From Actinomycetes bacterium (GTDB taxonomy: Bacteria; Actinomycetota; Acidimicrobiia; Acidimicrobiales; RAAP-2), in NCBI GenBank assembly GCA_021822565.1, contig JAKAQM010000002.1:1-58264 (forward strand): 58,264 nt of DNA. The letters run 5' to 3'. The notes beneath the pieces were generated by a model. The model searched no databases. It was given only the letters and a program-made list of their open reading frames with translations, and was not told where the DNA came from. Both the position numbers and the translations under genes were made by a program. This document shows, one piece after another, positions 52,320 to 58,264 of this stretch. Each line of letters begins with the position of its first letter. The first letter of the stretch is position 1.

Positions 52320-53108
52320 ATGGTCGACGTGGGTGTGCTTGCACAAGGCGAAGGGCGGCTACCTGGCAGCGTGGGCCGGTCGGCTTCGCCGGCCCCTGAT
52401 CAGCCACCCGCGGCCGCCCGAGGTGCACGTCGGGTACGACGACTGTGGGACAGCCGGGCGCTCGTGTGGGAGCACCACGGGTCCGCTGGTCTCGAGCGCG
52501 TCGTCGACGCCGTCGTCGGCGCAGCCGCTCCTGTCGAAGGCAAGGCGGTCGTCGACCTCGGGTGCGGCAACGGCCAGCTCAGCCTGCCGCTCGCTCGGCG
52601 CGGTGCCCAGGTGCTGGCAGTCGACATCAGCGCGCGGATGATCGAGACCGTCGCGCACAAGGCGGCGGAGGAGGGGCTTCGGATCGAGACCGCCATCCGA
52701 CCCGCCCAAGAGCTCGTGGTCGACGCAGGGAGCATCGACCTGGTCGTGTCGAACTACGCGATGCACCACCTCTACGACGACGAGAAGCGAGCGGTGCTCG
52801 CAGCTGCGGTCACCTGGCTCAGGCCAGGTGGAAGGGTCGTCTTCGGGGACATGATGTTCGGCAGAGGGGCGACGAAGCAGGACCGGGAGATCATCGGCTC
52901 GAAGGTCCGGGTCATGCTGCGGCGCGGTCCGGCGGGCTGGTGGCGCATCGCCAAGAATGCAGCTCGTTTCATGTTCCGGGTTCGTGAGCGGCCGCTGCCC
53001 ATGGAGACGTGGGTGCAGATGTTCCGCGAGGCGGGGCTCGGCGACGTGCAAGGCGCCCGGGTGGTCGCGGAGGCGGCCGTCGTCACCGGCACGAAGCCTT
53101 CTGCCTGA
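52320..53108 (+). CDS. Class I SAM-dependent methyltransferase
   Basis: A 262-residue methyltransferase. Motif I is VVDLGCGNGQLSLPLARRG (about residue 75), motif II VLAVDISARMI, and the substrate segment DLVVSNYAMHHLYDDEKRAVL, then TWLRPGGRVVFGDMMFG (post-motif). The first 40 residues are a low-complexity extension (PDQPPAAARGARRVRR), so a later start is possible. The target is not clear. ATG 52320 is isolated from its neighbours by 87 bases upstream; the convergent USP gene lies 60 bases downstream. Confidence 0.85.
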   Translation: MVDVGVLAQGEGRLPGSVGRSASPAPDQPPAAARGARRVRRLWDSRALVWEHHGSAGLERVVDAVVGAAAPVEGKAVVDLGCGNGQLSLPLARRGAQVLAVDISARMIETVAHKAAEEGLRIETAIRPAQELVVDAGSIDLVVSNYAMHHLYDDEKRAVLAAAVTWLRPGGRVVFGDMMFGRGATKQDREIIGSKVRVMLRRGPAGWWRIAKNAARFMFRVRERPLPMETWVQMFREAGLGDVQGARVVAEAAVVTGTKPSA

Positions 53109-53148
53109 TCCACGGCCGGTCCCGCGCGCGCGTCTCGGCGGTGGGCCG

Positions 53149-53164
53149 CACCGGCATACCGGTG
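53149..53164. terminator. Hairpin between convergent methyltransferase and usp
   Basis: CACCGG (53149-53154), loop CATA, CCGGTG (53159-53164): a 6-bp perfect stem in the 60-base gap between converging genes. It is a plausible bidirectional terminator. There is no T-run. Confidence 0.45.
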
Positions 53165-53168
53165 AGCC

Positions 53169-53627
53169 CTACTGGTGAGCGGCGTCCGGCGACGCCTGCC
53201 CGACCTTCGGGACGATCACCACGGGGCAGGGACTGCACTGCCCGCAGCGCGTGCTCACCGATCCGAGCGCGGCGCCCGCGAACGGGCTGTGCCCTACGGA
53301 CCCGACCACGAGAAGATCCGCTCCAGAGGCGCGGTGGCAGAGCACCCAGGCCGGATCGCCTTCGGCGACCACCTGCTCGATGCGAACCGCCGAGCTGTCG
53401 TCGGCGGTGTCGGCGATGGTCGCAGCGAGGCGCTTGCGGGCAGCCTCTTCGATGTTGCGCTCGTCGACGTGCACGCCGAAGGTGCCGCCGAAGGCGAACG
53501 GGCTCTGCCACACGGTGACCGCTTCGATCAGCGCGTCGCTCCGTTCCGCCTCCCCGATCGCCCAGCGCAGAGCTCGGCGCGACCCCTCTGAGCCGTCGAT
53601 CCCCACGATGATCCGTCGCGTCGCCAT
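53169..53627 (-). CDS. Universal stress protein (UspA) family
   Basis: A 152-residue single Usp domain. It begins RRIIVGIDGSEGSRRALRWAI and ends with the ATP-binding loop DLLVVGSVGHSPFAGAALGSVST (G-x2-G-x9-G-S/T), followed by an unusual CGQCSPCPVVIVPK. The Cys-x2-Cys-x2-Cys cluster next to the nucleotide site is not usual in the family, where this stretch normally reads as hydrophobic and Pro/Val. It may bind metal or sense redox. The CDS starts at ATG 53627. Confidence 0.9.
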   Translation of the reverse strand: MATRRIIVGIDGSEGSRRALRWAIGEAERSDALIEAVTVWQSPFAFGGTFGVHVDERNIEEAARKRLAATIADTADDSSAVRIEQVVAEGDPAWVLCHRASGADLLVVGSVGHSPFAGAALGSVSTRCGQCSPCPVVIVPKVGQASPDAAHQ

Positions 53628-53721
53628 GGGTCCAGGTTCGCAGGGAACCGCATCGGCGACCAGGGTCGAAAGACCATGACCCCGGGCATCCGGCGGCGGC
53701 AGGCCCCGTTGGGCACGTGTG

Positions 53722-54456
53722 TCAGGCCAGGCGGAGCGCTGCCAACGCGGTGGCGAGGAGGACGATCGCCCAAGAGAGCATGCGCAGGCCGCGCTCGAGA
53801 GGTTCGAGGAGGCAGTCCCGGTCGAGGCGGCGCTCCTCGCCGTCGGCGAGCACCACGGTGCCGCTCACGGCGACGGCACGCCGGCGCAGGGTGCGAGCCG
53901 GAGTGCTGAGCGAGCGTTGGGCGAGCGAGAGCGCGGTCGCGCCAGCGGCAGCGAGCACTGCGCCCGAAGAGACCCCGGCGCTTTGCGCGACATACGCGGT
54001 GAGGACGGGGAAGGCGCCCCACGCGAGCGCGAACCCCATGTCCGTGTGGACCACGCCGCCGAACAGCTCGGCGTTGTAGGCGACCACGAGGAGCGGGCCG
54101 ACCACGAGGAACGGCACGAGCACGAGGCCGACTTCGAGGACGCCGAGCGCGCCCAGGGCGACCGCTCCCGACAGACCGAGCGCGCAGGCGGCGATGAGCG
54201 CCCACGCCGGGATGGTGGTGCGCAGCGGGCGGCCCTGCAGCTCGTCGTACGCGTGGGCGGCGACACCGACGGCAAGGAAGAAGGCGAGCAGCGTGGCGAG
54301 CAACCGGCTCACGCTCACCACCGGAGCGAGGCAGGCCCCGACGACCACGTAGGACAGATGCCACGCCGTGTAGGGGGGGTGGAGCACGGTCCACCAGTCG
54401 CGCCATCCCCCCGGACGCGCGGCGTAGAAGGCCGGACGCGCCGGATTGCCCCTCAC
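53722..54456 (-). CDS. UbiA-like polytopic membrane protein
   Basis: A 244-residue membrane protein with about eight hydrophobic segments. HPPYTAWHLSYVVVGACLAP near the start and VAAHAYDELQGRPLRTTIPAW near residue 65 resemble the UbiA prenyltransferase core, although the Asp-rich motif is only partly kept (AYDELQGRPL), and the second motif is weak. It is probably not a canonical MenA or UbiA. GTG 54456 forms a GTGA overlap with the stop of the UbiE/MenG-like methyltransferase gene, so the two are co-translated and likely act on the same lipid or quinone. Confidence 0.6.
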   Translation of the reverse strand: MRGNPARPAFYAARPGGWRDWWTVLHPPYTAWHLSYVVVGACLAPVVSVSRLLATLLAFFLAVGVAAHAYDELQGRPLRTTIPAWALIAACALGLSGAVALGALGVLEVGLVLVPFLVVGPLLVVAYNAELFGGVVHTDMGFALAWGAFPVLTAYVAQSAGVSSGAVLAAAGATALSLAQRSLSTPARTLRRRAVAVSGTVVLADGEERRLDRDCLLEPLERGLRMLSWAIVLLATALAALRLA

Positions 54457-55181
54457 GTTCGGCGCCCCCACATCACGATCCCACCACCGAGGCTCATGCG
54501 TCGCAGCGTGACGTCGCCGATGCCCGCGCGCTCCCACGCGCGGACGGTCCAGTCGAGCGAGTAGCGGCGGTAGTGGTTCGTGATGCTGGGCCCGAGGAAG
54601 CGCCCGACCCGGTACCACGCCACCCCGCCGGTCACGAGACCGGCGAGCGGCAGAGCCGTGCGCGTGTAGAGCCACCACAGGGGGTGCCACAGGTGCGACT
54701 CGGGGACCGCGAACTCGAGGTTCGCGATGACGCCCCCCGGGCGAACGACGCGGGAGAGCTCCGCGATCGTCGCAGCGGGGTCGTCCACGTAGCGAAGCAG
54801 ATAGGTGAAGCTGAGCGCGTCGACGGATGCATCCGCGAGCGGGAGCTGCTCGCCCCGGGCGACGGCGATCGCCACGTGCGACGCGCGTGCGGCCCGCACG
54901 TTGCGGAGCCCCCGGCGGGCCATCCCCTCGTCGAGGTCGACCCCGACGACCCGGGCGCCGGTGCGCGCCGCGAGTGCCAGCGCGACGCCCGCGGTGCCGG
55001 TCGCGACGTCAGCGACGACGTGGGGGTGCCCTGCGGCGACGGCGTCGACCAGAGCGGCGCGCCACCTCCGGTTCTGCCAGAACGAGAGCCACTCTGCGAG
55101 ACGGTCGTAGTGGACGGCCAGCCCCTCGAACACCTGCCGTGCGACGAGGTTGCCCGCAGCGGGCGTCGGCGCGGACCGCAC
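54453..55181 (-). CDS. UbiE/MenG-like class I methyltransferase
   Basis: A 242-residue methyltransferase. VFEGLAVHYDRLAEWLSFWQNRRWR is the UbiE/MenG-type N-terminus, VVADVATGTAGVALALAARTG the SAM-binding motif I, VVGVDLDEGMARRGL motif II, and SFTYLLRYVDDPAATIAELSRVVRPGG the later core; RRMSLGGGIVMWGRR closes the family. It would methylate a demethylmenaquinone-like substrate, or another lipid. GTG 55181 is chosen because longer frames run through clpS. It overlaps the next (UbiA-like) gene. Confidence 0.78.
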   Translation of the reverse strand: MRSAPTPAAGNLVARQVFEGLAVHYDRLAEWLSFWQNRRWRAALVDAVAAGHPHVVADVATGTAGVALALAARTGARVVGVDLDEGMARRGLRNVRAARASHVAIAVARGEQLPLADASVDALSFTYLLRYVDDPAATIAELSRVVRPGGVIANLEFAVPESHLWHPLWWLYTRTALPLAGLVTGGVAWYRVGRFLGPSITNHYRRYSLDWTVRAWERAGIGDVTLRRMSLGGGIVMWGRRT

Positions 55182-55253
55182 TCCATGACATTTCCACACA
55201 TCGCCGAGGCAGGCCAGGCACCGCGTGCGCGGCGGTCGTCGTAGGGTGCCAGT

Positions 55254-55574
55254 GTGGGGATCGATACCTCCGCGGCGAGCGTGGCCGGCGCCGGGCCTTC
55301 CGTCGCCGAGCGCACGGGTGTCGAGGCCGACGCGGGGGTCGGAGTCCCCTACAACGTCGTGCTGTGGAACGACCCCGTCACGCTCATGGAGGTCGTGGTG
55401 CGAGCGCTGAAGAAGGTCTTCGGCTACGGCTCCGAGAAGGCGGAGCTGTTGATGCTCACGGCGCACCGTGAAGGCAAGGCCGTCGTGTGGACCGGTGAGC
55501 GTGACCGCGCCGTGCGCCACTGCCTCGAGCTCGGCACCTACGGGCTGCAGTCCACCGTGGCCCGAGCGACGTGA
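55254..55574 (+). CDS. clpS: ATP-dependent Clp protease adaptor ClpS
   Basis: A 106-residue ClpS protein that delivers N-degron substrates to ClpA/ClpC-ClpP. GVPYNVVLWNDPVTLMEVVVRALKKVFGY has the Asn-Asp pair of the substrate pocket, then LMLTAHREGKAVVWTGERDRA and a final hydrophobic helix. The first 30 residues are a variable extension. GTG 55254 is the start. Its stop overlaps the DUF2017 gene start (GTGA), the usual actinobacterial clpS-DUF2017 pairing. Confidence 0.95.
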   Translation: MGIDTSAASVAGAGPSVAERTGVEADAGVGVPYNVVLWNDPVTLMEVVVRALKKVFGYGSEKAELLMLTAHREGKAVVWTGERDRAVRHCLELGTYGLQSTVARAT

Positions 55575-56029
55575 CACGGCGCCGGCGCGCGGGGTTCCTG
55601 CGCCTGGACGACGGTCGGATCGCCGTGCGCCTCCCCTCTGCGGTGCGCAGCTTCGTGGCGGCCGCGGCAGAGCGACTTCGTGAGGTCGGGGAATCGCCCG
55701 GTTCTCCCGGGTTCGCCCGTCTGTTCGGCCGGATCGACGAGACCGCGGACGCCGACGACCCGGCGTACGTCCTGGCCCGCCAGCTGGCGGTGGACGACGT
55801 GGTGGCCGCGGTGGCGGCGAGCGCCGAGAAGCCGGTGATCGACCCGGAGGAGGCAGAGGCCTGGCTCGCCGTGCTCGGGATGACCCTGTCGCGGCGCTCG
55901 GAGGAGCTCGGGCTGCGCACCGAGGAGGACCGAGCAGGGATCACCCGAGAGGACGAGGCCGTGATCCGCGTCGTCTACGCCCTTCAAGCCGGCCTGATCG
56001 ACGCATTGGACGAACCCGAGCACGCATGA
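55571..56029 (+). CDS. DUF2017 family protein
   Basis: A 152-residue, mostly helical protein of the DUF2017 family, commonly encoded with clpS in actinobacteria. It starts FLRLDDGRIAVRLPSAVRSFV and contains DDPAYVLARQLAVDDVVAAV and EAWLAVLGMTLSRRSEELGLRTEEDR. No catalytic motif is apparent. A link with ClpS-dependent proteolysis is inferred from gene order and translational coupling only. Confidence 0.85.
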   Translation: MTRRRRAGFLRLDDGRIAVRLPSAVRSFVAAAAERLREVGESPGSPGFARLFGRIDETADADDPAYVLARQLAVDDVVAAVAASAEKPVIDPEEAEAWLAVLGMTLSRRSEELGLRTEEDRAGITREDEAVIRVVYALQAGLIDALDEPEHA

Positions 56030-56083
56030 TGCCGGCGCGCGTCGAGGGGCGCGGCGTACATCGAGCGGCGTAGCGTACGGAAG

Positions 56084-56629
56084 GTGCAGGCACGCGGGGT
56101 CGAGCTCGACGGCGTCACGATCGAGCTGGACACCGGCGACATCGTGCGCCAGCCCGACATGGACGCGGTGGTCAACGCAGCCAATGCTCAGCTGTTGCCC
56201 GGCGGCGGCGTCGCCGGGGCGATCCACCGTGCGGCCGGCCCCGGGCTCGCCGAGGAGTGCCGTCCGCTTGCCCCCATCTCGCCGGGTGAGGCGGTCATCA
56301 CGGGCGGCCACGGGCTGCCGAACCCCTACGTCATCCACTGCCTCGGACCCGTGTACGGCGCCGACCGACCCGGAGACGAGCTCCTCGCCGCCTGCTACCG
56401 CCACTCGCTCGAGCTCGCGGACCGCCACGGCCTGAGGTCGGTGGCGTTCCCTGCGATCTCGACGGGCGCGTTCGGCTACCCCATGGAGCAGGCAGCCGAG
56501 GTCGCGCTCGACACCGTGCTCAGGATGGTCGGTCGGCTCCAGTCGGTCCGCACGGTGCGTTTCGTGCTGGCCGACGAGGGCGCCCTCCACGTCCATCGTG
56601 AGGTGCTGCAACGCCTCCTCGAGCACTGA
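56084..56629 (+). CDS. Macro-domain protein (ADP-ribose/O-acetyl-ADP-ribose hydrolase type)
   Basis: A 181-residue macro domain. DAVVNAANAQLLPGGGVAGAIHRAAG holds the substrate-binding Asn-Ala-Ala-Asn and the catalytic-loop GGGVAGAI, and SVAFPAISTGAFGYPMEQAAEVAL is the second conserved site. This matches the YmdB-like branch that removes ADP-ribose from acidic residues or deacetylates O-acetyl-ADP-ribose. GTG 56084 fits; 54 bases follow the DUF2017 gene, so it may belong to the same transcript. Confidence 0.92.
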   Translation: MQARGVELDGVTIELDTGDIVRQPDMDAVVNAANAQLLPGGGVAGAIHRAAGPGLAEECRPLAPISPGEAVITGGHGLPNPYVIHCLGPVYGADRPGDELLAACYRHSLELADRHGLRSVAFPAISTGAFGYPMEQAAEVALDTVLRMVGRLQSVRTVRFVLADEGALHVHREVLQRLLEH

Positions 56630-56671
56630 TCGGCGGCGTGGTCCCGCCTCTTTCTCCCCTGATCGGCGGCG

Positions 56672-56743
56672 TGCGCCTCGTGGGATTCGAACCCACAACC
56701 TGCGGATTAAGAGTCCGTTGCTCTGCCGTTGAGCTAGAGGCGC
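56672..56743 (-). tRNA. tRNA-Lys (anticodon CTT)
   Basis: On the minus strand the sequence folds as a full cloverleaf. The acceptor stem is GCGCCTC/GAGGCGC, the anticodon loop CTCTTAA gives anticodon CTT (Lys, codon AAG), and the T arm is TTGTGGGTTCGAATCCCAC-like. The discriminator base is A; the CCA tail is not encoded. It lies between the macro-domain gene and the polysaccharide-deacetylase gene. Confidence 0.95.
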
Positions 56744-56757
56744 GTCGTGGAGTGTAG

Positions 56758-57534
56758 GTGATGGAGGTGATCGCCCGCGATCACGCTGGTCGACCCGATC
56801 TCGCGGCGGCGCGCCGAGCCTGCGCCCGTTTCGTGCCGATCGCCGGTGCAGTGGTCGCGGGGCATTGGGTTCCCTCGGTGGCCGTGCTCGGTCAGTGGGG
56901 GCCCTTCGCCTCGCTCCCTGGCGAGCTGTGCCGCTGGCAGGGACCGCGTGGCTCCGCGCGCGTCGCGCTGACCTTCGACGACGGCCCCGACCCCGAGGGG
57001 ACCCCGAGGGTGCTCGACGCCCTGGACGAGCTGGGCATCCGTGCGACGTTCTTCGTTCTCGGGGAACGTGCCCGCGCGCATCCGGACCTGGTCGAGGAGG
57101 TCGCGCGCCGCGGGCACCAGATCGGCACGCACGGCGACCGGCACGCACACCATCTCGTGCGGTCACCGCTGTGGGTGCGCCGGGACATCCTTCGTGCCCG
57201 CGACGCCATGGCCGCACTCGGTCACCCTGCGAGGTGGTACCGACCGGCCTACGGGCAGCCGACGGGTTCGACCTTGGCCATTGCCCGGGCCGTGGGGCTC
57301 AGGACGGTGCTGTGGTCCGCGTGGGGGCGCGAGTGGGCAGCGGCGGGGCCTCAGGAGGTCGCCGCGCGCGTCGCTCGTCGGCTGCGCTCCGGCGCCATCG
57401 TGCTGCTGCACGACAGCGACCGTTTCGGCCCTCGAGGGATGTCGCGCCGCACGCTGGAGGCGCTCCCGCTGGTCGCGGCCGAGCTGCGGCGGCGGAGTCT
57501 CGAGCCGGTGACGATGGACGAGCTGATGGCCTGA
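56758..57534 (+). CDS. Polysaccharide deacetylase (NodB homology)
   Basis: A 258-residue NodB-type deacetylase that would remove acetyl groups from an N-acetylated glycan such as peptidoglycan or chitin. VALTFDDGPDPEGTP has the catalytic Asp-Asp, GTHGDRHAHHL the metal histidines (H-x3-H), RPAYGQPTGS the third motif, and LLHDSDRFG the final His. Before the domain are about 55 residues with a mostly hydrophobic first part that could be a membrane anchor, so it may act outside the cell. The GTG at 56758 directly precedes an ATG at 56761; either may be used. Confidence 0.88.
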   Translation: MMEVIARDHAGRPDLAAARRACARFVPIAGAVVAGHWVPSVAVLGQWGPFASLPGELCRWQGPRGSARVALTFDDGPDPEGTPRVLDALDELGIRATFFVLGERARAHPDLVEEVARRGHQIGTHGDRHAHHLVRSPLWVRRDILRARDAMAALGHPARWYRPAYGQPTGSTLAIARAVGLRTVLWSAWGREWAAAGPQEVAARVARRLRSGAIVLLHDSDRFGPRGMSRRTLEALPLVAAELRRRSLEPVTMDELMA

Positions 57535-57580
57535 TGTGGCCGGGCTCGGCCTGTTCGGGGACTTGGGCCCCGGTTTGGCG

Positions 57581-57638
57581 CCCGGCACGCCACGGGCACC
57601 AGCCCGGCACGCCCGGCACCCCTGGCGCCCGGCACGCC
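57581..57638. repeat. Clustered CCCGGCACGCC repeats in the intergenic region
   Basis: CCCGGCACGCC occurs three times (57581-57591, 57603-57613, 57628-57638) with a near copy between them (57612-57622). The spacing is irregular, so this is a cluster of short direct repeats, not a strict tandem array. Confidence 0.85.
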
Positions 57639-57650
57639 CGGCTCCGGGAT

Positions 57651-57669
57651 CGTGGCCCAAGGGGCCACG
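57651..57669 (+). terminator. Terminator-like hairpin after the deacetylase gene
   Basis: CGTGGCC (57651-57657), loop CAAGG, GGCCACG (57663-57669) is a perfect 7-bp stem between the deacetylase stop and the ligand-binding-protein gene. No T-run follows, so termination is a guess from position and strength. Confidence 0.5.
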
Positions 57670-57673
57670 GGCG

Positions 57674-57685
57674 GAACAAACGTTC
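57674..57685. promoter_or_regulatory. GAAC-N4-GTTC element upstream of the ligand-binding-protein gene
   Basis: GAACAAACGTTC matches the core of the LexA/SOS box known from Gram-positive bacteria and actinobacteria (GAAC-N4-GTTC). The flanking bases (G before, G after) only partly match the extended TCGAAC...GTTCGA form. It is 60 bases upstream of the start codon at 57745, where a repressor could act. Confidence 0.35.
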
Positions 57686-57744
57686 GTCCGACCAGGGAGA
57701 ACATGCGGCAAAGCGAGGGGGATCCGGTGGTAGAAGGGGAGCGC

Positions 57745-58264
57745 ATGAGCACGCGCCCAAGGTCCATCGTGCTGTTGGCGCTCGCGCTCGTCCTCCTGGT
57801 GGGCGGCCTCGCGGCATGGACGCCGGGAGACCGGGCGGGTGCAGCGGTGCGCGCTCGATCGCTCGGTTGCCCGCCCGGTCTCGGAACGGGCGCGCCCGGT
57901 GTGACCCGCACGGAGATCAAGGTCGCGGCGATCTCCACGCAGACGGGCATCCTCGCCGCGGACTTCGGCTCCCTCGTCCCCGGGGTGAGGGCGTACTTCG
58001 ACATGGTGGACGCGCACGGCGGGGTCGACGGGCGCAAGATCGTGCTCGCGTACAACCTGGACGACGCCGGGCTCTCGAGCCAGTTCCAGGCGGACGTCCA
58101 CACGGCGATCAACCAGGATCACGCCTTCGCGGTGGCGGTCTCGTCGTACTGGTTCACGCCGTCGTACTTCGTGGCCACGTGCACGCCGACGTACGGCTAC
58201 AACGTCGACGGCAACTGGGCCGGCCCTCCCAACCTGTTCGCGGCGAGCGGCTCCGTGCTCACAC
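57745..58264 (+). CDS. Branched-chain amino acid-type ABC transporter substrate-binding protein (partial, runs off the window)
   Basis: ATG 57745 follows GAAGGGGA. The open frame continues to the window end (173 codons). A signal segment (SIVLLALALVLLVGGLAAW, residues 7-25) precedes the ligand-binding domain, which shows EIKVAAISTQTGILAADFG, GVRAYFDMVDAHGGVDGRKI and AFAVAVSSYWFTPSYFVATC. This is the type-1 periplasmic-binding fold used for branched-chain amino acids and amides. The ligand cannot be told. The frame contains no stop, so the gene is cut by the window edge. Confidence 0.85.
   Translation, partial: MSTRPRSIVLLALALVLLVGGLAAWTPGDRAGAAVRARSLGCPPGLGTGAPGVTRTEIKVAAISTQTGILAADFGSLVPGVRAYFDMVDAHGGVDGRKIVLAYNLDDAGLSSQFQADVHTAINQDHAFAVAVSSYWFTPSYFVATCTPTYGYNVDGNWAGPPNLFAASGSVLT

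Noticed and set aside
57536-57733. 65-codon frame after the deacetylase gene
   Set aside because: It covers the CCCGGCACGCC repeats and hairpin; composition is Pro/Arg/Ala-rich and the ligand-binding-protein gene's ribosome site lies at its end.

Overview
The window is about 70% GC, uses GTG starts freely, and packs genes with 4-base ATGA/GTGA stop-start overlaps. The gene set (GlgE pathway, DprE1/DprE2/UbiA arabinan precursor genes, a PimB-like mannosyltransferase, luciferase-like oxidoreductases, vitamin-B12 ribonucleotide reductase, ClpS plus DUF2017) points to a high-GC actinobacterium. A deep-branching class such as Acidimicrobiia is my guess, with low confidence. It looks like a core chromosomal segment: I see no phage, insertion sequence, CRISPR array or integrase.

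Layout. 1-6163: end of a 2-oxoacid dehydrogenase E1 operon with a free-standing lipoyl domain, a ComB-like phosphatase, then a leftward block (DegV, flippase-like UPF0104, PlsY-like acyltransferase, a frameshifted membrane protein, a small acidic protein). 6288-8006: AidB-type acyl-CoA dehydrogenase. 8035-17271: one operon for alpha-glucan and trehalose metabolism, glgE, a treS-maltokinase fusion, malQ and glgB, joined by three ATGA overlaps. Convergent to it is an enlarged, internally duplicated CsrA-like protein, then a broken luciferase-like gene. 18470-22809 (leftward): dprE2, dprE1 and ubiA for decaprenyl-phosphoryl-arabinose, then two membrane proteins. 22944-29640: DapA-like and Nudix genes, an OmpR-type two-component pair, an exported phosphodiester-glycosidase-like protein, a PH/SHOCT membrane protein, a redoxin and YjbQ. 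29796-35387: a small Cys protein, PimB-like transferase, SRPBCC protein, ROK glucokinase, LLM oxidoreductase, acyl-CoA synthetase. 35643-38516: nrdJ. 38971-43728: GntR/UTRA regulator, an orphan peptide-binding lipoprotein-like protein and a DedA fusion. 43747-48199: aldo-keto reductase, ArfB, SurE, aldose-epimerase-like, MpaB-like. 48244-51018: an extracytoplasmic flavin electron-transfer operon (ApbE, FMN-carrier protein, ferric-reductase-like membrane flavoprotein). 51072-57534: hydrolase, methyltransferases, universal stress protein, UbiA-like protein, clpS-DUF2017, macro domain, tRNA-Lys, NodB-type deacetylase. 57745-end: start of an extracellular ligand-binding protein.

How it fits together. 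TreS turns trehalose into maltose, its fused kinase makes maltose 1-phosphate, GlgE polymerises it, GlgB branches it and MalQ recycles oligosaccharides. The neighbouring CsrA-like protein belongs to the carbon-storage-regulator family, and its first and last modules keep the two halves of the CsrA RNA-binding surface; this is the most novel-looking item here. Other notable items are a DprE1 with Ala where the benzothiazinone-reactive Cys normally sits, a DedA/cytochrome-b561-like fusion, a self-contained flavinylation operon, and repeated short tandem duplications that span or abut stop codons.
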